Source: Bacteroidaceae bacterium (GTDB taxonomy: Bacteria > Bacteroidota > Bacteroidia > Bacteroidales > Bacteroidaceae). From it: 60,311 nucleotides of DNA. Positions within the stretch are counted from its first letter, which is position 1, and each line of letters begins with the position of its first letter. Both the position numbers and the translations under genes were made by a program. The DNA lies in assembly GCA_017628845.1 (NCBI GenBank), contig JAGBYI010000024.1, positions 1 to 60,311 of the forward strand, in the 5' to 3' direction. This document shows positions 25,601 to 34,389 of the stretch, one piece after another. Under the pieces are notes generated by a model. That model saw nothing but the letters and a program-made list of their open reading frames with translations. It made no database searches and was not told the DNA's origin.

Positions 25601-26491
25601 ATGAAAGCATTTGTTTTTCCCGGTCAGGGAGCACAGTTTACTGGTATGGGCAAGGACCTGTACGAGAGCAATGAAGTAGCAAAGGAGATGATGGAGAAGG
25701 CCAACGAGATACTTGGCTTCCGTCTGACCGATATCATGTTTGAAGGCGATGCCGAGGCATTGAAGCAGACAAAGGTTACCCAGCCTGCCGTATTCCTGCA
25801 TAGTGTGGTTATGGCAAAGTGCATGGGCGAGGCTTTTCAACCCGATATGGTAGGTGGTCATTCTCTGGGCGAGTTCAGCGCTCTTGTAGCCGCCGGTGCT
25901 TTGGACTTTGAGGATGGTTTGAAACTGGTTTATGCCCGTGCCCAGGCCATGCAGAAGGCTTGCGAGGCCGCTCCTGGCGGCATGGCTGCTGTTATGCGTC
26001 TGTCGGACGAGCAGATAGAGCAGATCTGTGCCGACGTGACGGCTCAGGCAGGCAAGGGTGTAGTGGTAGCCGCAAACTACAACTGTCCCGGTCAGCTGGT
26101 TATCAGCGGTAACAAGGAAGCCGTAGAGGTGGCTTGTGAAAAGTTGTTGGAAGCCGGTGCACGTCGTGCCCTTGTTCTGCCCGTAGGTGGTGCCTTCCAT
26201 AGTCCATTGATGCAGCCTGCCAAGGACGAGTTGGAAGCAGCCATAGCAGCAACAGAGTTCCATGTGCCCACATGCCCCATCTACCAGAACGTGGATGGCA
26301 AGGCACACACCAACCCCGAGGAAATCAAGCAGAACCTGATTGCCCAATTGACCGCCAGTGTGCGTTGGACACAGGAGGTGGAGGCTATGGTCGAGGCTGG
26401 TGCCACCGAGTTCGTGGAGTGTGGTCCTGGCCAGGCTTTGACAGGTATGATAACCAAGATAGCAAAGGGTGCTAACGTCCTGCATGCTTAA
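25601..26491 (+). CDS. fabD: Malonyl-CoA:ACP transacylase
   Basis: Loads malonate onto acyl carrier protein for fatty acid synthesis in the cytoplasm. 296 residues, normal size. The start KAFVFPGQGAQFTGMGKDL carries the oxyanion Gln; nucleophile Ser is in VGGHSLGEFSAL (~90), catalytic His in PVGGAFHSPLM (~200), and PGQALTGMI closes the fold. The alpha-amylase gene starts 18 bp after it, so they are probably cotranscribed, an unusual partnership. Confidence 0.96.
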   Translation: MKAFVFPGQGAQFTGMGKDLYESNEVAKEMMEKANEILGFRLTDIMFEGDAEALKQTKVTQPAVFLHSVVMAKCMGEAFQPDMVGGHSLGEFSALVAAGALDFEDGLKLVYARAQAMQKACEAAPGGMAAVMRLSDEQIEQICADVTAQAGKGVVVAANYNCPGQLVISGNKEAVEVACEKLLEAGARRALVLPVGGAFHSPLMQPAKDELEAAIAATEFHVPTCPIYQNVDGKAHTNPEEIKQNLIAQLTASVRWTQEVEAMVEAGATEFVECGPGQALTGMITKIAKGANVLHA

Positions 26492-26509
26492 TTGTTTGTA
26501 CATCAGGTT

Positions 26510-28102
26510 ATGAATATATATCAAGTTTTTACCCGCTTGTTCGGTGCCAATGTGGAACATCCCGTTCCGCATGGCAGCAAGAGTCAGAACGGATGCGGCA
26601 CCATGTCGGCCTTTACATCAAAGGCTCTTGCCGACATCAAGGCCATGGGCGTGACACATATCTGGTACACAGGCATCATTGAACATGCCACACAAACCGA
26701 CTATAGCCGATATGGCATTCGCAAGGATCATCCCGAGGTGGTGAAAGGCCGTGCCGGCAGTCCGTATGCTATCAAGGATTACTATGATGTGGATCCAGAT
26801 CTGGCCACCAAGGTGCCCGAGCGCATAAAGGAATGGGAGGCTCTCATCGAGCGCACTCACAAGGCAGGCATGAAGGTCATTCAGGACTTTGTTCCTAACC
26901 ACGTTGCACGTGAATACCACTCTGATGCATGTCCCGAAGGATGCCTGGACCTGGGCGAGGGTGATGATACTTCGCTCAACTACTCTCCGGAGAACAATTT
27001 CTACTACATGGGTGAGCCTCTGCACCTGGACAATATCTTGAGTGAGGAGGAGCGTGCAAAGTCCAATCTATATGAAGAGAACCCTGCAAAGGCTACCGGT
27101 AATGATGTCTTCTCGGCATGGCCGGGCAGGAACGACTGGTACGAGACGGTGAAACTGAACTATGGTCCCAACACCTACCGCAAGATGCTCCAGATTCTGC
27201 TCTATTGGGCAGAGAAGGGCGTAGACGGATTCCGTTGTGACATGGCAGAAATGGTGCCCGTGGAGTTCTGGGAGTGGGGCATTCCTCAGGTTAAGGAGAA
27301 GTTCCCCGACATCATCTTCATAGCAGAGGTCTACAATCCCCAGTTGTACCGCGACTACATTTTCCGCGGACATTTCGATTACCTTTATGACAAGGTTGGC
27401 CTCTACGACAAACTCAAGGCTGTTTGCGCCGGATGGTGCTCGGCCAAGGAACTGACCGCCTGCTGGCAGAGTGTGGAAGACATTCAGAGCCACATGCTCA
27501 ACTTCCTGGAGAACCACGACGAGCAGCGCATAGCCAGCGACTTCTTTGCCGGCGATGCCAAGAAGGGGCGCCCCATGATGCTCGTGAGCACATTGATGAA
27601 CACCAACCCCATGATGATATACTTCGGCCAGGAACTGGGCGAGAAGGGTATGGACAGCGAGGGATTCTCTGGCGAGGACGGACGTACCACCATCTTTGAT
27701 TACTGGACGGTGGACACTATACGCCGTTGGCGCAATGGCGGAAAGTTTGACGGTGCCCTGCTTACCGACGAGGAAAAGAAACTCAAGGACTTCTATACTC
27801 AGACTTTGCGTCTTGCCGAGGAGGAACCCGCCTTCAGCGAGGGTCTCTTCTGGGACTTGATGTACGTGAACGGACACTTGGACAGACAATACGCCTTCCT
27901 GCGCAGCGACAAGAAGAAAACCTATCTGGTTGTTGCCAACTTCTCTGGCGAGAACGTTACCACGGACATTCGCATTCCTGCCGATGCCATCAGGTCTCTG
28001 ACTCCAGAGTCGGAAAAAGTAAAGAGCAATCTTGCACATGACATTACCGTGTCCATCAAGGTGAAGGCATGGGATGGCATAGTGAAGAAGATAAAGTTAT
28101 AG
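26510..28102 (+). CDS. GH13 alpha-amylase family enzyme, cytoplasmic
   Basis: 530 residues with no signal peptide. The (beta/alpha)8 barrel motifs are complete: VIQDFVPNHVAREY (region I), DGFRCDMAEMVP (nucleophile Asp, ~245), IIFIAEVYNPQ (acid Glu, ~275) and LNFLENHDEQRIA (third Asp, ~340). A C-terminal beta domain ends at ~530. It probably hydrolyses or rearranges imported maltodextrin or stored glycogen, alongside malQ 3 kb upstream. The start at 26510 (MNIYQVFTRLFG) is chosen; a TTG six codons earlier abuts the fabD stop. Confidence 0.92.
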   Translation: MNIYQVFTRLFGANVEHPVPHGSKSQNGCGTMSAFTSKALADIKAMGVTHIWYTGIIEHATQTDYSRYGIRKDHPEVVKGRAGSPYAIKDYYDVDPDLATKVPERIKEWEALIERTHKAGMKVIQDFVPNHVAREYHSDACPEGCLDLGEGDDTSLNYSPENNFYYMGEPLHLDNILSEEERAKSNLYEENPAKATGNDVFSAWPGRNDWYETVKLNYGPNTYRKMLQILLYWAEKGVDGFRCDMAEMVPVEFWEWGIPQVKEKFPDIIFIAEVYNPQLYRDYIFRGHFDYLYDKVGLYDKLKAVCAGWCSAKELTACWQSVEDIQSHMLNFLENHDEQRIASDFFAGDAKKGRPMMLVSTLMNTNPMMIYFGQELGEKGMDSEGFSGEDGRTTIFDYWTVDTIRRWRNGGKFDGALLTDEEKKLKDFYTQTLRLAEEEPAFSEGLFWDLMYVNGHLDRQYAFLRSDKKKTYLVVANFSGENVTTDIRIPADAIRSLTPESEKVKSNLAHDITVSIKVKAWDGIVKKIKL

Positions 28103-28112
28103 TTAAAAAACG

Positions 28113-28188
28113 CGTCGTGTTGCGAGGAGCATCGCAACACGACGTGATGTCTTTCGAAACGTGAAGCGACATCCCTCGCGTCGCGAGG
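28113..28188 (+). other. Two hairpins between the GH13 gene and manC
   Basis: CGTCGTGTTGCGA (28113-28125) pairs perfectly with TCGCAACACGACG (28132-28144), loop GGAGCA. A second perfect stem is CCTCGCG/CGCGAGG (28174-28180/28182-28188). No T-run follows. The stretch between them contains CGTGAAGCGA, the core of the repeat upstream of hisH. Confidence 0.6.
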
Positions 28189-28206
28189 TGATGCATATCA
28201 AAAAGA

Positions 28207-29289
28207 ATGCAGATAATGAATAGCCTAAAAACAAACAAGCATTCACACCTTGTCATCATGGCAGGTGGCATAGGAAGTCGTTTTTGGCCCATGAGCACCC
28301 CCGAACGCCCCAAACAGTTCGTGGATGTACTGGGCACAGGACGTACGTTCATACAAATGACCGTTGACCGATTCAAGGGAATAGTTCCTCCAGAAAACGT
28401 ATGGGTAGTGACAAGTCAAGCTTACAAGGATATAGTTGCCGAACAACTTCCCGAAGTGCCCCAGAGCAATATTCTCCTGGAACCTTGTCGTCGCAATACC
28501 GCACCTTGCATTGCCTATGCCGCGTGGAGAATAAAGGGCTTAGACCCAAAAGCAACCATCGTGGTTAGTCCTTCTGACCATCTTGTGTTGGATACTTCCG
28601 AGTTCCAACGTGTGGTAAAGAGCGCAATGGACTTTGCATCAACATCAGATGCCATCGTTACCCTTGGCATGAAGCCCACTCGCCCCGAAACAGGATACGG
28701 CTACATTCAGACGGACATGAGTTGTCCTTCCGCTCGCAACAAGGAAATCTATCGCGTGGACTCATTCCGAGAGAAACCAGATCTGGCTACTGCCGAAAAG
28801 TACATTAGCAAACCCAACATGCTATGGAATGCCGGCATCTTCATATGGAATGTAAGCACTATAGTCAATGCACTCAGAGTGTATGCGCCGGAAATAAACG
28901 ATGTGTTCGAGAACCTTCTGCCCCTATATGGAACAGAGAAGGAGCAGGATGCAATCAACGAGGACTTTCCCAAGTGCGAAAGTATTTCTGTTGACTATGC
29001 CATTTTGGAGAAGTCTGAGGAGATATACTGTTTTCCTGCAAGTTTTGGATGGAGCGACCTTGGCACATGGGGTTCCTTGCGCGAGAACGTAAAGCGTGAC
29101 AACAACGGCAATGCAGTGATAGGCAATAATGTGCAAACCTACGAGACACGTGATTGTGTGATACATTGCAGCGAGGAGCGCCGTGTCGTGGTTCAGGGCC
29201 TTGATGGATACATCGTGGCCGAGAAGGATAATACCCTGCTCATATGCAAACTTTCAGAAGAGCAGAGAATTAAGCAGTTTTCTGAATAA
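28207..29289 (+). CDS. manC: Mannose-1-phosphate guanylyltransferase
   Basis: Makes GDP-mannose from mannose-1-phosphate and GTP. 360 residues: nucleotide-binding signature VIMAGGIGSRFWPMSTPERPKQF (~17-39), LLEPCRRNTAPCIAYAAW (~92), VSPSDHLV (~117), the sugar-site VDSFREKPDLATAEKY (~180) and WNAGIFIWN. No isomerase domain is fused, unlike enterobacterial ManC-type bifunctional enzymes, in keeping with a separate manA at 3.8 kb. Start codons at 28207 and 28216 are both possible. gmd follows 12 bp later. Confidence 0.94.
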   Translation: MQIMNSLKTNKHSHLVIMAGGIGSRFWPMSTPERPKQFVDVLGTGRTFIQMTVDRFKGIVPPENVWVVTSQAYKDIVAEQLPEVPQSNILLEPCRRNTAPCIAYAAWRIKGLDPKATIVVSPSDHLVLDTSEFQRVVKSAMDFASTSDAIVTLGMKPTRPETGYGYIQTDMSCPSARNKEIYRVDSFREKPDLATAEKYISKPNMLWNAGIFIWNVSTIVNALRVYAPEINDVFENLLPLYGTEKEQDAINEDFPKCESISVDYAILEKSEEIYCFPASFGWSDLGTWGSLRENVKRDNNGNAVIGNNVQTYETRDCVIHCSEERRVVVQGLDGYIVAEKDNTLLICKLSEEQRIKQFSE

Positions 29290-29301
29290 TCAACAATACT
29301 C

Positions 29302-30414
29302 ATGGAAAATAGAAAGGTTGCCTTGATAACCGGTGTAACCGGTCAGGATGGTAGTTATTTGAGTGAATTCCTGATAGAAAAAGGCTATGAGGTACATGGC
29401 ATCATCCGCCGTAGCAGTGTGGATTACCGCGAACGCATCGCGCATCTGGAGGGTCATCCTATGTTCCATCTTCATTATGGCGATATGGGTGATTCCATGT
29501 CATTGGTAAAGGTGGTCAGTGCCGTTCGCCCTACAGAGATATATAATCTTGCCGCACAAAGCCATGTGCAGGTAAGTTTTGATGCACCTGAGTTTACTGC
29601 TGATGTAGACGCTACAGGTGTACTTCGTGTTTTGGAGGCAGTTCGTGCCAACCATTTGGAGAACGAGTGCCGTATCTACCAGGCTTCAACGTCCGAACTT
29701 TATGGCAAGGTAGAGGAGGTTCCACAGAACGAGAATACTCCCTTCCATCCTTATAGTCCCTATGCAGTGGCTAAACTCTATGGTTTCTGGATAATCAAGG
29801 AGTATCGCGAGGCATACAACATGTTCTGCTGTTCGGGTATCCTGTTCAATCACGAGAGTGAGCGTCGTGGCGAAACCTTTGTCACCCGCAAGATAACCCT
29901 TGCCGCAGCACGTATAGCTCAAGGAAAGCAGGAGAAACTTCTCTTGGGTAACCTCTCCTCTCTTCGCGACTGGGGATATGCCAAGGATTATGTAGAGTGC
30001 ATGTGGCTCATACTTCAGCAACCCGAACCCGAGGACTTCGTTATAGCCACCGGTGTACAGCATTCTGTGCGCGACTTCACCTATGCCGCCTTCAAGACTG
30101 CCGGCATAGAGCTGAGGTTCGAAGGCGAGGATATGGACGAGAGGGGTATCTGTGTGAGCGGTCCTGCCGAACTTGTGGGCAAGACACTTGTGGAAGTAAG
30201 TCCTGATTTCTATCGTCCCACCGATGTGGTAAATCTTTGGGGTGATCCCACCAAGGCCAAGACCAAGCTTGGCTGGAATCCTGCCAAGACAACCTTCGAG
30301 CAATTGGTGTCCATTATGGTGAAGCACGATATGGAAAAGGTGGCTGCCGAGCATGTTGCCAACGTTATGCGCACCAATTTGGCAGAATATCTGGAAAAGG
30401 GCTTGGTGAAGTAG
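29302..30414 (+). CDS. gmd: GDP-mannose 4,6-dehydratase
   Basis: Converts GDP-mannose to GDP-4-keto-6-deoxymannose, NADP-dependent, first step to GDP-L-fucose. 370 residues of the SDR fold: [18 protein letters not shown] (nucleotide loop, ~8-25), [23 protein letters not shown], catalytic [11 protein letters not shown] (Thr/Ser, Glu) with [11 protein letters not shown] (Tyr, Lys; ~155), and [16 protein letters not shown], which binds GDP-mannose. It lies between manC and fcl in a GDP-fucose operon. Confidence 0.97.
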   Translation: MENRKVALITGVTGQDGSYLSEFLIEKGYEVHGIIRRSSVDYRERIAHLEGHPMFHLHYGDMGDSMSLVKVVSAVRPTEIYNLAAQSHVQVSFDAPEFTADVDATGVLRVLEAVRANHLENECRIYQASTSELYGKVEEVPQNENTPFHPYSPYAVAKLYGFWIIKEYREAYNMFCCSGILFNHESERRGETFVTRKITLAAARIAQGKQEKLLLGNLSSLRDWGYAKDYVECMWLILQQPEPEDFVIATGVQHSVRDFTYAAFKTAGIELRFEGEDMDERGICVSGPAELVGKTLVEVSPDFYRPTDVVNLWGDPTKAKTKLGWNPAKTTFEQLVSIMVKHDMEKVAAEHVANVMRTNLAEYLEKGLVK

Positions 30415-30459
30415 TTTATCCGGGAATACACCTTATTATATTATATAAGTAGTTTCAAT

Positions 30460-31401
30460 ATGGAATTTAGTTCTAAGATATATGTCGCTGGTCACCGTGG
30501 AATGGTAGGTAGCGCTATTGTGCGCGAACTTGAACGCCAGGGATACACGAACATCATAACCCGCACTCATGCAGAACTGGACCTGACCAATCAAGAGGCT
30601 GTTAATAGTTTCTTCAAAGAAGAGCGCCCAGAATATGTTTTTCTGGCAGCAGCCAAGGTGGGCGGCATAATAGCCAACCAGACAGCGTTGGCCGATTTCA
30701 TGTATGAGAACATGATGCTGGAGATGAATGTCATCCATGCCGCATGGCAGAACGGCTGCAAGAAGCTGGAGTTTCTCGGCTCTTCTTGCATATATCCTCG
30801 CATGGCGCCTCAGCCCATGCCCGAGTCTTGTCTGCTGACCAGCGAATTGGAGAAGACCAACGAGGCCTATGCCTTGGCAAAGATTAGTGGTTTGAAGTAT
30901 TGTGAATATTTGAACCGTCAGTATGGTACTGACTTCATTTCCCTGATGCCAACAAACCTGTATGGTCCCAACGACAACTATCATCCTACACATTCCCACG
31001 TGCTACCTGCTCTGATACGTCGTTTCCACGAAGCAAAGGAACAGGGCTTGGGTGAGGTGACATGTTGGGGTGACGGTTCTCCCTTGCGTGAGTTTCTGTA
31101 TGTTGATGACCTTGCCAACCTCTGCGTCTTCCTGATGAATAACTATAGTGGCAACGAAACCGTGAATGCCGGTACAGGCAAGGAACTAAGCATCAAGGAA
31201 CTGACTGAAATGGTGGCTAAGGTGGTTGGTTACGAAGGCAAGATACTTTGGGACACCACCAAACCCAATGGAACTCCACGCAAACTCCTTGATGTCAGCA
31301 AAGCCAAGTCCCTTGGCTGGACCTATCGCACTGAGTTGGAGGATGGTATAAGATTGAGCTATCAAGACTTCTTGAATAATCCTATGCGTGCGGAAAGATA
31401 G
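30460..31401 (+). CDS. fcl: GDP-L-fucose synthase
   Basis: Epimerises and reduces the Gmd product to GDP-L-fucose with NADPH. 313 residues: [19 protein letters not shown] (nucleotide loop), [17 protein letters not shown] (catalytic Cys, ~105), [15 protein letters not shown] (Tyr and Lys, ~135) and [20 protein letters not shown]. It ends the manC-gmd-fcl set. In gut Bacteroidales, GDP-fucose is used to fucosylate capsule and glycoproteins; a fucosyltransferase is not in the window. Confidence 0.96.
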   Translation: MEFSSKIYVAGHRGMVGSAIVRELERQGYTNIITRTHAELDLTNQEAVNSFFKEERPEYVFLAAAKVGGIIANQTALADFMYENMMLEMNVIHAAWQNGCKKLEFLGSSCIYPRMAPQPMPESCLLTSELEKTNEAYALAKISGLKYCEYLNRQYGTDFISLMPTNLYGPNDNYHPTHSHVLPALIRRFHEAKEQGLGEVTCWGDGSPLREFLYVDDLANLCVFLMNNYSGNETVNAGTGKELSIKELTEMVAKVVGYEGKILWDTTKPNGTPRKLLDVSKAKSLGWTYRTELEDGIRLSYQDFLNNPMRAER

Positions 31402-31526
31402 ATGAGAACATCAGTACCTCCTCTTCTTGTATCATTACGCATTTCGTTGGTGCCTTGAAAATAACTTTTCGTTTTTCCAAAGTCTTGCTTTTGGGTTTAC
31501 CGTGACCATATTATATATAAAGTCTG

Positions 31527-31572
31527 CAAATAGCAAAATAGAGAGTTTGCGAACTCTCTATTTTGCTATTTG
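31527..31572. terminator. Perfect 21-bp hairpin between fcl and tRNA-Arg
   Basis: 31527-31547 is exactly complementary to 31552-31572 around the loop TGCG (stem contains CAAATAGCAAAATAGAGAG). It can terminate the tRNA-Arg transcript on the minus strand, starting 13 bp from the tRNA 3' end, and read-through from fcl on the plus strand. Confidence 0.75.
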
Positions 31573-31584
31573 ATTGTGTCCTAG

Positions 31585-31659
31585 TGATTCGGAAGGGGCT
31601 CGAACCCTTGACCCGCAGCTTAGAAGGCTGCTGCTCTAATCCAACTGAGCTACCGAACC
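31585..31659 (-). tRNA. tRNA-Arg (TCT)
   Basis: Cloverleaf with acceptor GGTTCGG/CCGAATC (one G-T pair), discriminator A, anticodon stem GCAGC/GCTGC, loop CTTCTAA (anticodon TCT) and T-loop GTTCGAG. CCA is not encoded. It has a strong promoter at 31754-31723. Confidence 0.95.
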
Positions 31660-31722
31660 ATCCTTTGCAAAGTTTGGTTAAGGAGCATGAAAAAAGCGAG
31701 GCTCCGTCCCCACTTGCGGTTG

Positions 31723-31754
31723 CAAAGGTATGAAGTTTAAATCAATTTACCAAA
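31723..31754 (-). promoter_or_regulatory. Bacteroidetes-type promoter of tRNA-Arg
   Basis: Minus strand: TTTG (31754-31751), a 20-bp spacer, TACCTTTG (31730-31723), 64 bp before the tRNA. Confidence 0.7.
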
Positions 31755-31768
31755 GAAATGTGATAATA

Positions 31769-31802
31769 TTTTGGGCTTTATTAAGTTTTGGCATGAACTT
31801 TG
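31769..31802 (+). promoter_or_regulatory. Probable promoter of clpC-htpG
   Basis: TTTTG (31769-31773), a 21-bp spacer and GAACTTTG (31795-31802), one base off TAnnTTTG. No CIRCE-like or other heat-shock operator was seen before the start codon at 31872. Confidence 0.5.
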
Positions 31803-31871
31803 CAAAAATATATACATAACCATGTGGCTAAAGAGTATGTATAATAGCCGCATATCACGAATTTACATAAC

Positions 31872-34331
31872 ATGGACAACAAGTTCTCTAATGATATGGC
31901 ATCTGTGTTCAACTTCTCCAGAGAAGAAGCAGAAAGGACAGAATGTGACAATGTGTCACCAGAACATTTGTTGCTGGGTATTTTGAGACAAAATGTCAGT
32001 AATGCTACACGAATGATGCATAAGGTGCAGCCCGATCTTCTTTCGCTGAAAAGACATCTGGAGAAGGTGGTACTGGAAAAGAAGGTTGCTGTGGTACCAG
32101 ACAGGAATAGTATGGAACTTAATCGCGATGCTACAAGATTAATGCGCCTGAGTGTACTGGAGGCACGTGCCCAACATTCAGAGGAAGTTGATACTGAGCA
32201 TCTGCTAAAGGCTATGCTAAAAGACCAAGGGAGCCCAATACAGCAACTTTTGGAGGAGCATGGCCTTACGCGCGAAAATTTATATGGAGATGTCAAGAGT
32301 GGTTACAGTCAGACTGATGATGAGGAAGAGAGCGAGAATGGAGAGTCTGGTTTTAAAACAAATGATGCAATAAACAATGATCATCCAACCTTGACAAAGA
32401 ATAAAACAGCAAAGAGTGGCACTCCCGTTTTGGACAACTTCTGTACCGACCTTACCGAAAAGGCCCGCAAGGGAGAATTGGACCCTGTTGTGGGCAGAGA
32501 AAAGGAAATGGAGCGTGTAGCACAGATACTGTCCAGAAGAAAGAAGAACAACCCCATCCTCATAGGCGAACCCGGTGTGGGCAAAAGTGCCATAGTAGAG
32601 GGATTGGCCCAGCGCATAATTGAACGTAAAGTAGCTCGCCAGCTTTGGGGTAAGCGTGTGCTCACGCTGGATATGGCAGCCCTGGTGGCTGGCACCAAAT
32701 TCCGCGGCCAGTTTGAGGAACGTGTACGCAACTTGCTTATGGAGCTGGAGAAGAATCCAGACATCATCATATACATAGACGAGATACATACCATCATCGG
32801 AGCCGGAGGCTCGCAAGGTAGCATGGATGCAGCCAACATGCTAAAACCTGCCCTGGCACGTGGCCAAATGCAATGCATCGGTGCCACCACTATAGACGAG
32901 TTCCGCAAAACTATTGAAAAGGACGGTGCTTTGGACCGTCGTTTCCAGAAGATAATGGTATCCCCCACCACTGCCGAGGAAACTCTGCAAATATTGCACC
33001 GTCTGAAATCTGCCTACGAAAAACATCACAAGGTACAGTACACCGATGAAGCCCTAGAGGCATGTGTACAACTCACCCAACGCTATATCAGCGACCGGGC
33101 CTTTCCAGACAAAGCAATAGATGCTATGGACGAAAGCGGAGCCAGGATGCACATCTCCAACATACCCACAAGCACAGAAATGGACAAGCTGGAAGAGGAG
33201 CTTCGTAGCATAGAGGAACGCAAGAACATGGCCATCAAGGCACAAAATTACGAGGCTGCGGCAGACCTGCGCGACGAACTGCAGATGAAATCCGAACAGT
33301 TGGAGAGACTCCAGCAGGCATGGGTGGAACAACAGGAACAGAATCGCTCGGAAGTAACGAGCGAGACCGTTGCACAGATCGTGAGCATAATGACAGGTAT
33401 TCCCGCTCACCGCATAGGCAGTGAGGAAAATCAACGCCTGAGAATGCTGGACAAGAACCTGCAGGGCAATGTCATCGGACAGGACGAGGCCGTACGCAAG
33501 GTGGTGCGTGCCATTCAACGCAGTCGTGTGGGACTGAAAGATCCCAATCGCCCCATAGGCACATTCCTCTTTGTTGGTCCCACGGGTGTGGGCAAGACCT
33601 ACCTGACCAAGCGTCTGGCTCTGGAAATGTTTGGCAGCGAAGCCTCCTTGATACGCATAGACATGAGCGAATACGGCGAGAAACATACAGTCAGCCGCAT
33701 GATGGGTGCACCTCCGGGATATGTGGGTTACGAGGAAGGCGGCCAGCTCACCGAACGTGTACGTCGCAAGCCCTATTCTATCGTATTGCTTGACGAGATA
33801 GAAAAGGCTCACCCCGATGTGTTCAACATCCTGTTGCAGGTTATGGACGAAGGCAGACTGACCGACGGCAATGGCACAACCATAGACTTCCGCAACACCA
33901 TTATAATAATGACAAGCAATTCGGGTACACGACAGATCAAGGACTTCGGCACAGGCATTGGTTTCCAGACCGCCCCATCCGATGAGGAACGAAAGCAACA
34001 GACTCGCGCCATTGTAGAGAAAGCTCTGAAGAAACAGTTTGCCCCTGAGTTTCTCAACCGCCTGGACGATATTATATATTTCGACCAATTATCACGCCAG
34101 GACATACAGAAGATTGCCGAAATAGAACTGAAACCTCTTGTACGCCGTATCTCTGAAATGGGCTATACGCTTGAGATTTCCGAGAAGACAAAAGACAGGA
34201 TTGTAGCGGAGGGATACGACCTCCAATATGGCGCACGCCCACTACGCCGCGCCATACAGCGCCTCATAGAAGACCCAATATGTGAGATGCTGCTTGCCAA
34301 TCAGATTGAAGGCCAAGTAATCAAACTCTAA
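31872..34331 (+). CDS. clpC: AAA+ unfoldase ClpC
   Basis: ATP-dependent unfoldase feeding ClpP or acting in disaggregation. 819 residues: N-terminal double Clp-N domain (~1-145; FSREEAERTECDNVSPEHLLLG), an acidic linker (~140-160), AAA1 with Walker A GEPGVGKSAI (~233), a UVR-like coiled segment (IKAQNYEAAADLRDEL, ~460), AAA2 with Walker A GPTGVGKTYL (~570) and MMGAPPGYVGYEEGGQLTE. The UVR motif and lack of a long ClpB-type middle coil identify ClpC. It is followed by htpG after 58 bp, a stress-protein pair. Confidence 0.95.
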   Translation: MDNKFSNDMASVFNFSREEAERTECDNVSPEHLLLGILRQNVSNATRMMHKVQPDLLSLKRHLEKVVLEKKVAVVPDRNSMELNRDATRLMRLSVLEARAQHSEEVDTEHLLKAMLKDQGSPIQQLLEEHGLTRENLYGDVKSGYSQTDDEEESENGESGFKTNDAINNDHPTLTKNKTAKSGTPVLDNFCTDLTEKARKGELDPVVGREKEMERVAQILSRRKKNNPILIGEPGVGKSAIVEGLAQRIIERKVARQLWGKRVLTLDMAALVAGTKFRGQFEERVRNLLMELEKNPDIIIYIDEIHTIIGAGGSQGSMDAANMLKPALARGQMQCIGATTIDEFRKTIEKDGALDRRFQKIMVSPTTAEETLQILHRLKSAYEKHHKVQYTDEALEACVQLTQRYISDRAFPDKAIDAMDESGARMHISNIPTSTEMDKLEEELRSIEERKNMAIKAQNYEAAADLRDELQMKSEQLERLQQAWVEQQEQNRSEVTSETVAQIVSIMTGIPAHRIGSEENQRLRMLDKNLQGNVIGQDEAVRKVVRAIQRSRVGLKDPNRPIGTFLFVGPTGVGKTYLTKRLALEMFGSEASLIRIDMSEYGEKHTVSRMMGAPPGYVGYEEGGQLTERVRRKPYSIVLLDEIEKAHPDVFNILLQVMDEGRLTDGNGTTIDFRNTIIIMTSNSGTRQIKDFGTGIGFQTAPSDEERKQQTRAIVEKALKKQFAPEFLNRLDDIIYFDQLSRQDIQKIAEIELKPLVRRISEMGYTLEISEKTKDRIVAEGYDLQYGARPLRRAIQRLIEDPICEMLLANQIEGQVIKL

Positions 34332-34389
34332 TATACAACTCAATAAGCACAAGCCAAATAGCAATATTATAACAAAACCAACATACAAC

